DNA of 18,318 nt from Gammaproteobacteria bacterium (GCA_011051475.1 DRLE01000178.1:1-18318); one strand, 5' to 3'. Positions 6,895 to 15,158 are shown, counted from the first letter of the stretch. Notes: generated from the letters alone by a model not told the origin. Numbers and translations are program-made.

Positions 6895-8628
6895 ATGCTG
6901 ATCACTCGACGAAAAGGGGAGTTGAGTGAGGAGCTGGCCGGCAGTAACCTGCATCCGCTGCTTAAACAGGTCTATGCCAACCGCGGGGTGACTTCGCTGA
7001 AGCAGGTGGACTATCAGCTGGCGAATCTGCAGGATTATTCTTCGCTCAAGGATATAGACAGGGCCGCCTCGCTGGTAGCGGACTATATTACGCAGCAGAA
7101 AAAAATTCTTATTGTCGGTGACTTCGATGCAGACGGTGCAACATCCTGCGCCCTGATGATCCGCTGCCTGAATGCCTTTGGCCTGACCAATATCGATTAC
7201 CTGGTGCCCAATCGTTTCGACTTCGGCTATGGCCTCAGTCCACAGATTGTGGATGTTGCGGCGCAGTCTTCGCCGGATCTGATCATTACCGTGGATAATG
7301 GTATTTCCAGTATCAGCGGGGTGGCGCGCGCCAGTGAACGGGGTATCCCGGTGGTCGTAACCGATCATCATCTTGCCGGCGATACTCTGCCCGAGGCTGC
7401 GGCTATTATCAATCCCAATCAACCGGGCTGCGAATTTCCGGCAAAAAATACCGCCGGTGTTGGCGTGGCCTTTTATCTGATGCTGGCGGTGCGTGCGCAA
7501 CTGCGTGAACGAGAATGGTTTGACGACAGCAAACCCGAGCCGAATATGGCCTTTGTGCTCGACCTTGTCGCGCTGGGCACGGTGGCCGATGTGGTGCCAC
7601 TGGATGACAATAACCGTATCCTGGTCAATGCCGGCCTGCAGCGTATCCGGCAGAACCGGGGTTGTGCCGGTATCCACGCACTGCTGGAAGTGGCGGGCAA
7701 GTCGGTGGCGCAGTGCAGTTCCATGGATTTCGGTTTTATTGTCGGGCCACGGCTGAATGCGGCCGGTCGTCTGGATGATATGTCGCTGGGCATCGAATGC
7801 CTGTTGAGCAATGATTACGCACAGGCGCTGCAATATGCCGGTGAGCTCGACCAGATGAACCGTCAGCGTCGCAAGATCGAAGGTGAAATGCTGGAGCAGG
7901 CATTTGTGCTGCTCAACAAACAGATGGCGCAGCTCGAAGCCAGTGAAGACCTGCCCGATGCACTGGCGCTATACGATGAGCAGTGGCACCAGGGCGTGGT
8001 CGGCCTGCTGGCCTCGCGCCTGAAGGAAAAATTCCACAGGCCGGTAATCGCCTTTGCCGATGCGGGAGATGGTGAACTGAAGGGATCGGGGCGCTCCATC
8101 AGCGGCCTGCACCTGCGTGATGCGCTGGACAGGGTCGACAAATATCAGCCCGGCCTGATCGAGAAATTCGGCGGCCATGCCATGGCTGCGGGCCTGAGCA
8201 TTCGCGCGGAGAACCTGGCCGACTTTCAGCGCATATTCGGTGAGCAGGTCAGTGCCGTGTTACGTCCGGAAGACCTGCAGAATATCTGCGAAACCGATGG
8301 CCCGGTCGATGAAGACTGTATGAATATCGAAACCACGGAAGTGATAAGGTACGCCAGCCCCTGGGGTCAGCTGTTTCCCGAACCGGTGTTCGATGATGTT
8401 TTTACTTTAAGCAGCTGGCGAATCGTCGGCGAAAAACATCTGAAGATGGAGCTGGAGAAAAACGGTTCGGGTCGCCGGTTTTCAGCCATTGCCTTTAATA
8501 AAACCGACGAAGACCTGCCGGCCGGTACGGACCAGGTTCGCGTGGTTTACCGCCTGGACGTCAATGAATTTCGCGGTAACCGCAGTTTGCAGTTGATAGT
8601 GCAACATCTGGCGCCTGCGGCGCAGTGA
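6895..8628 (+). CDS. recJ: Single-stranded-DNA-specific 5'-3' exonuclease RecJ
   Basis: A 577-residue DHH-family nuclease, the same length as E. coli RecJ. It degrades single-stranded DNA 5' to 3' in the RecF recombination pathway, in base excision and in mismatch repair. The metal-binding motifs are intact: GDFDADGATS (Asp76, Asp78, Asp80), VDNG (Asp134) and TDHH (Asp157, His158, His159). The DHHA1 domain is recognisable through GGHAMAAGLSI near residue 425, followed by the C-terminal OB-like region that ends in the typical VYRLDVNEFRGNRSLQLIVQH. The ATG at 6895 has AGGTG six bases upstream. The final residues AAQ and the stop TGA fall inside the 40-bp repeat. It lies 152 bases after the rpfE-like gene, with a palindrome between them. 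Confidence 0.97.
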   Translation: MLITRRKGELSEELAGSNLHPLLKQVYANRGVTSLKQVDYQLANLQDYSSLKDIDRAASLVADYITQQKKILIVGDFDADGATSCALMIRCLNAFGLTNIDYLVPNRFDFGYGLSPQIVDVAAQSSPDLIITVDNGISSISGVARASERGIPVVVTDHHLAGDTLPEAAAIINPNQPGCEFPAKNTAGVGVAFYLMLAVRAQLREREWFDDSKPEPNMAFVLDLVALGTVADVVPLDDNNRILVNAGLQRIRQNRGCAGIHALLEVAGKSVAQCSSMDFGFIVGPRLNAAGRLDDMSLGIECLLSNDYAQALQYAGELDQMNRQRRKIEGEMLEQAFVLLNKQMAQLEASEDLPDALALYDEQWHQGVVGLLASRLKEKFHRPVIAFADAGDGELKGSGRSISGLHLRDALDRVDKYQPGLIEKFGGHAMAAGLSIRAENLADFQRIFGEQVSAVLRPEDLQNICETDGPVDEDCMNIETTEVIRYASPWGQLFPEPVFDDVFTLSSWRIVGEKHLKMELEKNGSGRRFSAIAFNKTDEDLPAGTDQVRVVYRLDVNEFRGNRSLQLIVQHLAPAAQ

Positions 8629-8650
8629 ATAGTGAATAACGAATAGTGAA
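8611..8650 (+). repeat. 40-bp repeat, copy 2, overlapping the 3' end of recJ
   Basis: Same unit as 6714-6753, with the single difference in the hairpin loop (TGC for TTC). Here the recJ reading frame enters it in a different phase and stops at the TGA inside, so the same DNA ends two neighbouring genes in two frames. Confidence 0.85.
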
Positions 8651-8663
8651 TAGTTAAAAAGCG

Positions 8664-8682
8664 GGAGAAACTTCGTTTCTCC
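8664..8682 (+). terminator. Possible recJ terminator hairpin
   Basis: A 7-bp stem GGAGAAA/TTTCTCC around the loop CTTCG, followed by a U-rich but interrupted tail (TGTTTATATATTTT). It stands 35 bases after the recJ stop. The tail is not a clean T run, so termination may be partial. Confidence 0.5.
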
Positions 8683-8698
8683 TGTTTATATATTTTAA

Positions 8699-8773
<75 letters not shown>

Positions 8774-8824
8774 TAGTTGCGTCTTCCGCCCACCAAGATA
8801 AAATACACCACAAAACCACCCGCT

Positions 8825-9862
8825 ATGTACTCACTTCTCCGCAAACTGTTATTCACGCTAGACGCCGAGCGCGCGCATGAGCTTTCCCTGAAGGCCCTGA
8901 GTCTGCTTGAGCGCCTGGGTTTGTTGCGCCTGTTTGTGCCTGCGCGGATTGAGGCGCCGGTTCGTGTTATGGGTATTGTGTTTCCCAATGCGGTGGGACT
9001 GGCGGCGGGGCTGGACAAGAATGGCGGGCATATCGATGCGCTGGCGCAGTGCGGTTTCGGCTTTGTCGAGGTTGGTACGGTAACGCCCGTGGCTCAGCCA
9101 GGCAATGACAGACCACGATTGTTTCGCCTGGTCGAGGACGAGGCGATTATCAATCGCATGGGTTTTAATAATGCCGGCGTTGATGCCCTGGTTGAAAATG
9201 TACGCCGCAGCCGGCGCAACTGTGTGCTGGGGATCAATATCGGCAAGAACAAGGCGACACCGCTGGAAAACGCGGTCGATGACTATGCCATCTGTATGCG
9301 CAAGGTCTATGCGCTGGCCGATTACATCACTATTAATATTTCTTCTCCCAATACCCCGGGCCTGCGTGAACTGCAGCACGGCGAGGGGCTTTCGAGCCTG
9401 CTGGCCGCATTGAAGGAGATACAGGCCGAACTGGCTGCAGCCTCTGATCGTTACGTACCGCTGGTCGTCAAAATCGCGCCTGACCTTTCGGATGATGAAA
9501 TCACCGATATTGCACAGCGTTTACTGGCGGCAGGCATTGACGGGGTTATCGCCACCAACACCACGAACAGCCGCCCGGACCATCTGCATAACAAGGCACT
9601 GGCGGCAGAACAGGGCGGTTTGAGTGGGCGGCCTGTTTTTGCCCCCTCGAACCAGGTTCTTGAAAAACTGCTGGATGCGCTGGACGGGCAACTTCCGGTC
9701 ATTGCAGTCGGCGGTATTTTCAGTGCAGAGGATGCCCGGGAAAAAATCCGTCTTGGCGCCAGCCTTGTCCAGATCTATACCGGTTTTATTTACCAGGGAC
9801 CCAAACTGGTGCATGATTGCGCCGTTTCTCTTGCCGGAGCCAGCGCCGACAGGGATCGATAA
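8825..9862 (+). CDS. pyrD: Dihydroorotate dehydrogenase (quinone), class 2
   Basis: A 345-residue membrane-associated flavoenzyme (E. coli 336) that oxidises dihydroorotate to orotate and passes electrons to quinone in pyrimidine synthesis. The N-terminal hydrophobic helices, MYSLLRKLLFTLDAERAHEL, are the quinone-channel segment of class 2 enzymes. FMN-binding and active-site blocks are visible: AVGLAAGLDKNG (56-67), VEVGTVTP (81-88), INRMGFNN (109-116), NISSPNTPGLR with the catalytic-base serine (about Ser174), KIAPDLS, and IAVGGIFSAEDA. I chose the ATG at 8825. A TTG at 8777 would prepend 16 residues (MRLPPTKIKYTTKPPA) with no family counterpart. No good Shine-Dalgarno is seen before 8825. 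A ten-copy heptamer array lies upstream and could influence expression through copy number. Confidence 0.96.
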   Translation: MYSLLRKLLFTLDAERAHELSLKALSLLERLGLLRLFVPARIEAPVRVMGIVFPNAVGLAAGLDKNGGHIDALAQCGFGFVEVGTVTPVAQPGNDRPRLFRLVEDEAIINRMGFNNAGVDALVENVRRSRRNCVLGINIGKNKATPLENAVDDYAICMRKVYALADYITINISSPNTPGLRELQHGEGLSSLLAALKEIQAELAAASDRYVPLVVKIAPDLSDDEITDIAQRLLAAGIDGVIATNTTNSRPDHLHNKALAAEQGGLSGRPVFAPSNQVLEKLLDALDGQLPVIAVGGIFSAEDAREKIRLGASLVQIYTGFIYQGPKLVHDCAVSLAGASADRDR

Positions 9863-9975
9863 AACGACGCTTCAGCTGCATTATTACCCCTCATCTGCTA
9901 TATATAGCTCTAACTGTCCTTAAATAATACCACTAAAGAAAACAGGGGCTTATCAGGTTCGCGTACGAGTCCGAC

Positions 9976-9992
9976 AGCGCGTTTATCGCGCT
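9976..9992 (+). other. Small hairpin in the gap after pyrD
   Basis: AGCGCG/CGCGCT stem with a 5-base loop, 114 bases after pyrD and 45 before the next gene. A TGTTTTAT stretch follows about 10 bases later. It may be a weak terminator or leader structure. The rest of 9863-10036 shows nothing I can name. Confidence 0.3.
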
Positions 9993-10036
9993 ATCTACTG
10001 TCTGTTTTATACATACTGAAACTGCCGAGATGCCTT

Positions 10037-10432
10037 ATGAGTGAACGTATATTTCTGTTTCTGGTCGGCGCCATTATTCTGATAGCGCTCTATTTCGAGA
10101 TTGATATCGTTATCTATGCATTATGCCTGTGGCTGCTGTTCGAGGGCGCAAGCAATATTCGTATAACAACACTGTCCCAGAAGTTTCTGCACAAGACCGT
10201 TCCACCGGGTCTTGCCACTTTCAGTTCAACGCCCCGATTTGCATTCGATGCTTTCAGAATGTGGCGCATTACAGTTGCCATTATGCTGGGTGGCTCACTC
10301 CTGCTGTTGCACGAAAAGAATATCGAAGTGGTCTGGTTCTTCCCCTGGTTTATGGGTTTTGCCATTCTTGGCGCCAGCGTCAGTGGTGTCTGCCCGGTAT
10401 TGCTGTTTATACGATGGCTGGGCTTTAAATAA
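10037..10432 (+). CDS. Small integral membrane protein, DUF2892-like C-terminus
   Basis: A 131-residue hydrophobic protein. Likely membrane segments are at about 5-21, 25-37, 76-92 and 98-115. The C-terminal GVCPVLLFIRWLGF (118-131) resembles the Gly-x-Cys-Pro ending of DUF2892/YgaP-type transmembrane domains, in which the cysteine lies near the membrane face. I do not recognise a specific function. Its stop is 5 bases before the start of the GGDEF-EAL gene, so the two are very likely one transcript, which makes a link to signalling at the membrane possible but unproven. The ATG at 10037 follows a poor ribosome site (GAGATGCC upstream). Confidence 0.7.
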   Translation: MSERIFLFLVGAIILIALYFEIDIVIYALCLWLLFEGASNIRITTLSQKFLHKTVPPGLATFSSTPRFAFDAFRMWRITVAIMLGGSLLLLHEKNIEVVWFFPWFMGFAILGASVSGVCPVLLFIRWLGFK

Positions 10433-10437
10433 ACCCC

Positions 10438-12843
10438 ATGGCACAGGGCGAGCAGAAACTTCAGGTCAAGCTGCCGGCACGGATTACCGGCCTTGTATTC
10501 TGGGGACTGGTATTTGTCGGTCTTGCTCTTGCGGTGATTGTCCTGCAACAGACAGAGTCGAGAATGGCGCTGGACAACAAGCGTGACGCCAGTCTGATTG
10601 CCTATGAGATTGAGGAAGTCATTGAAAGCCAGAGTGAGGGCGATTCGCTCGCCAGCATGGAAGAGAAACTGCGCCCGCTTATCAATCAGCGTCTGGAAAA
10701 GGCGGGCTTTCATGCGCTGCGACTGCGTGATGGTGATTATACCCTGTCAATCGGTACTGTAGGCGACAAGGATGACGTGTATATAAAAGACCTGAGTTTT
10801 TACCCTCGCAATGCAGAAAAACCTGAAACCATACGAATGGAACTTTACTGCCAGGGCTCCAGGGCTGCCCTGTCATCGCTGCGCAAGAACTTTCTGTTAT
10901 CGATTGGCATAGGCGTTTTTATATTCGGTATGCTGCTGCAATGGATTCTGCAGAAAATGCTCGCCGACCCTTTTCAGAATATGGTACATACCGCCGAACA
11001 GTTTTCCCGTGGCAATGAGGATATCCGCTTTGATGAAAGCAGGCAGGATGAGTTCGGTTATCTCGGCAAGTTTATCAACAATGCTATCGACTCGATACTG
11101 GCGCACAAGAATGAACTGCTTGCTGCATTAAAGCGCGCTGCCGATTCGGAGAAAGCGCTCAGTCATGAAAAGGAACGCGCTGAGGTAACGCTTTATGCGA
11201 TCACTGACTGTGTGATTACCGTCGATGTGGATGAAACCATCCTTTATATCAATCCCGCTACGGAAAAAATGCTGCTTGCCGAGCAGACAGACGTTATCGG
11301 CAGGCCATTTAATGCTGTGTTCAGGATTGTTAACGAAAATACAGGTGAGAAGATTGATGATATTCTTGCGCAGTGCTTCAGAAGTGGTGACATTATTCAG
11401 CTGCCGGAGCATTCCTCTCTGCTGACCATGCGCAATGACCCCGTATCGATTGAAGCTTCGGTTGCACCGATGAAATCTGCAGAGGGCGGTCTCATGGGTG
11501 CGGTTATCGTTATGCAGGATGTCAGCCATACCCGTCGTCTGACGCGGCAGTTATCCTATCAGGCCAGTCATGACATGCTTACCGGTCTGTACAACCGGCG
11601 CAAGTTCGAGGAATACCTGGAAGAAATACTGCTTAATGTCAGGGAGGAGAACAAGCAGCACGCGCTGCTGTACCTTGATCTGGATAACTTCAAGATTGTC
11701 AACGATACCTGCGGTCATATTGCCGGAGACGAACTGCTCAAGCAGTTGCCGCCGCTGTTTCATGAGGTCATGCGCAGTGGCGATATTATCGCCCGACTGG
11801 GCGGTGACGAGTTTGGCGTTATTCTGCAGAACTGCGGTCTGAAACAGGCGGTGGCTATTGCCGACAAGATCCGGCAGAAAATAAAAGCCTATCGTTTCAA
11901 CTGGAACGACAGGACTTTCGAGATTGGCGTCAGTATCGGTGTTATCGGCATTAATGAGGATAATGCAGAGATGTCACAGGTGCTGAGTGCAGCGGATATT
12001 GCCTGTTACGCGGCCAAGGATTCCGGACGAAACCGTGTGCATGTCTATGAGCCCTCCGATGCGGCCGTCAGTGAACGTCACGGCCAGATGCACTGGACAG
12101 CGAGAATCTCCAGGGCGCTGACGGAAAAACGTTTCCGGATATTCCAGCAGCCTATTGTCGGTATGCTGAATAACAGCCGCACGCACGTTGAGATCCTGCT
12201 GCGCATGATTGAGGATAACGGCGATATTATTCCACCCGGTGCTTTTATTCCCGCGGCGGAGCGCTACGGGCTGATGCCGCAGATCGACCGCTGGGTTATT
12301 GATGAGGTTTTCCGGTATATGTCGGAGGATGATCCGGCCGATCCGATACAGGGTACGGACAGGGTGTTTGCCATTAACCTGTCCGGCGACTCGATAAACC
12401 AGGGTACCCTGCAGGATTACATTCTTCGCCTGAAGGAAAAGTACCGAATCTCACTGGAGAATGTCTGCTTTGAAATTACCGAAACCGTGGCCATCAGCAA
12501 CCTGAGCAAGGCCAGCCAGTTTATCAGCGAGCTGAAAAAACACGGCTGCCAGTTTGCCCTGGATGATTTTGGCAGCGGCCTGAGTTCATTTGCCTATCTG
12601 AAAAACCTGCCGGTCAACTACCTCAAGATCGACGGTGCCTTTATTCGTGATATCTGCAGTGACGATATCGACCGCACCATGGTCGAATCTATTCAGCATA
12701 TCGGCAAGGTCATGGGGCTGCAGACGGTGGCGGAGCATGTTGAAGACAATGGTACCTACAGCATGCTACGTGATATCGGTGTGGATTATGTGCAGGGCTA
12801 TCTGCTCGGCAGGCCCGAGGCGGTTTTAATCAGAACCCGCTAA
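10438..12843 (+). CDS. Membrane-bound PAS-GGDEF-EAL c-di-GMP turnover protein
   Basis: An 801-residue inner-membrane signalling enzyme. Order: transmembrane helix (about 17-40), a short periplasmic sensor region (about 41-150), a second helix (about 151-173), HAMP (about 174-222), a coiled linker, PAS (about 238-365), GGDEF (about 370-540) and EAL (about 555-800). The cyclase motif is intact, GGDEF at 455-459, and RSGD at 446-449 fits the RxxD product-inhibition site five residues before it. The phosphodiesterase motif is EILLR (Glu585), with INLSG, EITET, DDFGSG (Asp709-Asp710), YLKIDG, AEHVE and QGYLLGRP present, so both catalytic domains look competent. Net direction cannot be predicted. 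The ATG at 10438 is 5 bases after the small membrane protein gene. No close named homologue is recognised. Confidence 0.93.
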   Translation: MAQGEQKLQVKLPARITGLVFWGLVFVGLALAVIVLQQTESRMALDNKRDASLIAYEIEEVIESQSEGDSLASMEEKLRPLINQRLEKAGFHALRLRDGDYTLSIGTVGDKDDVYIKDLSFYPRNAEKPETIRMELYCQGSRAALSSLRKNFLLSIGIGVFIFGMLLQWILQKMLADPFQNMVHTAEQFSRGNEDIRFDESRQDEFGYLGKFINNAIDSILAHKNELLAALKRAADSEKALSHEKERAEVTLYAITDCVITVDVDETILYINPATEKMLLAEQTDVIGRPFNAVFRIVNENTGEKIDDILAQCFRSGDIIQLPEHSSLLTMRNDPVSIEASVAPMKSAEGGLMGAVIVMQDVSHTRRLTRQLSYQASHDMLTGLYNRRKFEEYLEEILLNVREENKQHALLYLDLDNFKIVNDTCGHIAGDELLKQLPPLFHEVMRSGDIIARLGGDEFGVILQNCGLKQAVAIADKIRQKIKAYRFNWNDRTFEIGVSIGVIGINEDNAEMSQVLSAADIACYAAKDSGRNRVHVYEPSDAAVSERHGQMHWTARISRALTEKRFRIFQQPIVGMLNNSRTHVEILLRMIEDNGDIIPPGAFIPAAERYGLMPQIDRWVIDEVFRYMSEDDPADPIQGTDRVFAINLSGDSINQGTLQDYILRLKEKYRISLENVCFEITETVAISNLSKASQFISELKKHGCQFALDDFGSGLSSFAYLKNLPVNYLKIDGAFIRDICSDDIDRTMVESIQHIGKVMGLQTVAEHVEDNGTYSMLRDIGVDYVQGYLLGRPEAVLIRTR

Positions 12844-12866
12844 AGGCTGCAGCAAACGGCGTACAT

Positions 12867-12890
12867 CCCTGATTTATACCCTGATTTATA
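12867..12890. repeat. 12-bp tandem duplication between convergent genes
   Basis: CCCTGATTTATA occurs twice in direct tandem (12867-12878 and 12879-12890). The second copy contains the TAA stop (12888-12886) of the minus-strand gene. It lies in the 42-base gap between the convergent GGDEF-EAL gene and the minus-strand cluster. Confidence 0.85.
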
Positions 12891-13407
12891 CATAGAGCCG
12901 CCGGGTCTGTGTATCCGGTTCACTGTGTTCCCAGGCATCATCGAAAAAATCCAGCAGCCCTGCGGCGCGTTGCGGCGCATTGAGGCTGAAAACAGCCTGT
13001 GCGTTGCGTGAGCCTGCCTGCAGGCGGTAGAGCACGCCCCTGCGATCGGCAACAAGAAAGCTGCGCTGCTCGTGCCGGTACTCCTCCGTCAGGCGGTGCA
13101 GGCTGATGGCGCTGGTCAGGGTTTGTGCCAGACGCACCAGGCAATGCCCCTGCTGCACGGCTTCGGCACAGTCCCTGCACAGGATACGAATACGGGTGCT
13201 GCGGTGCCTGCGCACCAGATCGAACACGGCACGTTCGAATTCCGCATTATTATAAATTGTCGCCTCCAGGTCCGGTGTCAGTATATCCAGCGACATCCGG
13301 GCCTGTTTCGCCAGTGTGATGGCCGCCTTGCGGTTCTCCTCGAGTGTCTCAATCTCGGTTTCGGCTTCTATTTCAGACAGATGCTGTTCGTTTTTCTCGT
13401 TGCTCAT
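12886..13407 (-). CDS. Uncharacterised protein, possibly DUF7931-like
   Basis: A 173-residue soluble protein without signal or membrane segment. Residues 1-30 are Glu-rich and probably coiled. The body has alternating strand/helix segments: SLDILTPDLEATIYNNAEFERAVFDLVRRH (39-68), RIRILCRD (72-79), QGHCLVRLAQ (86-95) and RSFLVADRRGVLYR (115-128), ending in LLDFFDDAWE (151-160). This pattern recalls the short phospholipase-D-like DUF7931 domain that often follows a GNAT acetyltransferase, but no HKD motif is present and the assignment is from memory. It starts 35 bases after the acetyltransferase gene and is probably the last gene of the purB-roxA-GNAT strand. No function is assigned. Confidence 0.62.
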   Translation of the reverse strand: MSNEKNEQHLSEIEAETEIETLEENRKAAITLAKQARMSLDILTPDLEATIYNNAEFERAVFDLVRRHRSTRIRILCRDCAEAVQQGHCLVRLAQTLTSAISLHRLTEEYRHEQRSFLVADRRGVLYRLQAGSRNAQAVFSLNAPQRAAGLLDFFDDAWEHSEPDTQTRRLYV

Positions 13408-13442
13408 GGCACTGACACATTCGTGTGATACTTGCAGTGTTT

Positions 13443-13862
13443 TTAGCAGATATTCAGAAACATTTCACGGTGTTCTATGCCCGCATCCATAAAGCTGTCA
13501 CCGTGTGCGCTGAAACCGTGTTTTTCGTAAAAGGGGATGGCGCTTATCTGGGCGTGCAGATAGACTGCTGGCAGTGACTGCTGCCGGGCCGCTTGCAGCA
13601 CAAATGCCAGCAGGCGGCTGCCATGCCCCTGACGGCGGTATTCGGGCAGCACCGCCATACGCCCGATCTGGCCGTCGGTTTTCAGGCGTGCGCAGGCTAT
13701 GGCCCTGCCATCGAGGTAAAGCAGAAAGTGCGTGGCTGTGCTGTCGTGCTCGTCCCATTCGAGTTCCTCGGGAACGTGCTGTTCCTCGATAAACACGCGG
13801 CGGCGCAGGGCCTTGAGCTCGGCATTATCGGCGTTGGTTGTGACAATATCGGATTTGTGCAT
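13443..13862 (-). CDS. GNAT family N-acetyltransferase (ElaA/YjcF-like)
   Basis: A 139-residue GCN5-related acetyltransferase. The N-terminal RRRVFIEEQHVPEELEWDEHD (20-40) is the hallmark of the ElaA/YjcF-like branch. The acetyl-CoA pyrophosphate loop is RRQGHG (76-81) within IGRMAVLPEYRRQGHGSRLL, and the C-terminal AIPFYEKHGF (108-117) is the usual motif B segment. The substrate is unknown for this branch. The minus-strand gene begins 102 bases after roxA; that gap contains a repeat, so it may or may not share the roxA transcript. No Shine-Dalgarno is evident before the ATG at 13862, but no other start fits the family N-terminus. Confidence 0.9.
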   Translation of the reverse strand: MHKSDIVTTNADNAELKALRRRVFIEEQHVPEELEWDEHDSTATHFLLYLDGRAIACARLKTDGQIGRMAVLPEYRRQGHGSRLLAFVLQAARQQSLPAVYLHAQISAIPFYEKHGFSAHGDSFMDAGIEHREMFLNIC

Positions 13863-13880
13863 GGATTGTATTTAAAACCA

Positions 13881-13926
13881 TTTTGCCGCAAAGAACGCGA
13901 AAGACGCCAAAAACGCCAAAAAACGA
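13881..13926. repeat. Dispersed copy of the CCGCAAAGAACGC repeat arm
   Basis: Bases 13881-13898 are identical over 18 positions to 4713-4730, the outer arm of the rnr-rlmB palindrome. It continues with two ACGCCAAAA units. No inverted partner is seen nearby, so this is a single arm. It fills much of the gap between roxA and the acetyltransferase gene. Confidence 0.8.
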
Positions 13927-13964
13927 TTGTTGCGTTATTTGCGTAGTTGAATAAAAGCTTATGT

Positions 13965-15158
13965 TCAGGCTTCGGCATTTCCGAGAATCAGGCTGCCTGT
14001 TGTAAAAATTGCCAGCAGGCACTGCGCATCCTTGTCTGTGTCCTTCTCTTGTTCCAGAAACTGAAGCAGGGCATGGCTGTCAATCTGCCTGTCATCACAG
14101 AGCATGCGCGCAAAGGCCTTGTTTGTTTTGTAACTCTCCCCATCGACGAACAGGATTGCACCGTCTTCAGTATCGGCAAACAGGAAGTTCGACCAGGGTG
14201 ACTGGGCCAGGCCATGCTGTTTTATCTGCGCCAGTAATGCATCCAGGGCAAGCGGCGGATTTTCCGGACGCTGTTCTTCAAAGTTGCTGTTATCACTGCT
14301 GAAACGCCCCAGCCATTCCCTGACCTGTTCGGGCTGTGTGCTCAAGCCCTGTCTCAGATAATCGATAAAGTGTTCAACGGTGGCATCGCTGATCTGCGCA
14401 TGGTGCGCCGCCGCTTGCGGCTGGCTGTCCCGGTAGCGCTGCGAGCCGTGAACATGTTCATTGAGGTAGTTGACGTAATCGGCCGTCATGGCCTTAAGCG
14501 ATGGCGCGCGAAAACCCACCGAGGCGGTCAGGCAATGCTCACCACCTGCATCCTGGGCAATGCCGTGGTGGGCGACGCGTGGCGGCAGGTAGAGCATATC
14601 GCCGGGACTGAGCAGCCACTCGTGTTGCGCGTCAAAACCTTCGAGTATGCAAAGGTCGGTGCCGCACAGGGTGTCGGGCTTGTAGTCTTCGCTGATTTTC
14701 CACAGGCGCTGACCACTGAGCTGGATCAGGAAAACATCGTACTCATCGGTATGCGGGCCGACGGAGCCGCCGGGCGGGGCGTAGCTGACCATCAGGTCAT
14801 CGATGCGCCAGTCGGGAATAAAGCGAAAGGGTTTGAGCAGGAAGGCGGCTTCGGGAACGTGGCGCTCGATATCGCTGACCAGCAGTGACCAGCCGGTTTC
14901 GGGCAGTTCGCCAAAACGCTCCTCGGGAATGGGGGCGAACTCGGCCTGCCAGTTTCTGTCCTTGCCTTTTTCCAGCACCAGACGGGCATTGACGCCGTCC
15001 TCGCAGGCAAGGCCGGCCAGTTCCTCGGCGCTGACCGGGGACACCAGGTCGGGAAAAGCGTTTCTGACCAGCAGGGGTTTCTGCTGCCAGTAGTCCTCAA
15101 GAAAGGTCTCGACGCTCAGCTCGCCAAGGCAGTGGTGTTTGTTCCAGTCTGTGGTCAT
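13965..15158 (-). CDS. roxA: 50S ribosomal protein L16 arginine 3-hydroxylase (RoxA/YcfD)
   Basis: A 397-residue JmjC/cupin 2-oxoglutarate- and Fe(II)-dependent oxygenase (E. coli 373) that hydroxylates an arginine of ribosomal protein L16. The N-terminal FLEDYWQQKPLLVRNAF (19-35) is typical of the ROX family. The iron-binding triad is His136 and Asp138 in GPHTDEYDVF plus His197 (or 198) in LPPRVAHHG. The core also shows MVSYAPPGGSVGPH and LSPGDMLYLPP. A winged-helix-like dimerisation and C-terminal region follows. Located 35 bases after purB on the same strand; ycfD lies close to purB in E. coli too. The ATG at 15158 has AGGTAAG 14 bases upstream, rather distant. Confidence 0.93.
   Translation of the reverse strand: MTTDWNKHHCLGELSVETFLEDYWQQKPLLVRNAFPDLVSPVSAEELAGLACEDGVNARLVLEKGKDRNWQAEFAPIPEERFGELPETGWSLLVSDIERHVPEAAFLLKPFRFIPDWRIDDLMVSYAPPGGSVGPHTDEYDVFLIQLSGQRLWKISEDYKPDTLCGTDLCILEGFDAQHEWLLSPGDMLYLPPRVAHHGIAQDAGGEHCLTASVGFRAPSLKAMTADYVNYLNEHVHGSQRYRDSQPQAAAHHAQISDATVEHFIDYLRQGLSTQPEQVREWLGRFSSDNSNFEEQRPENPPLALDALLAQIKQHGLAQSPWSNFLFADTEDGAILFVDGESYKTNKAFARMLCDDRQIDSHALLQFLEQEKDTDKDAQCLLAIFTTGSLILGNAEA

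Noticed and set aside
6847..7833. A 328-codon antisense frame opposite recJ.
   Set aside because: Shadow of recJ; it also runs through the palindrome before recJ and shows no recognisable domain.
8777..8824. TTG start giving pyrD 16 extra residues right after the heptamer array.
   Set aside because: The added residues have no counterpart in class 2 enzymes, while the ATG at 8825 gives the normal quinone-channel N-terminus.
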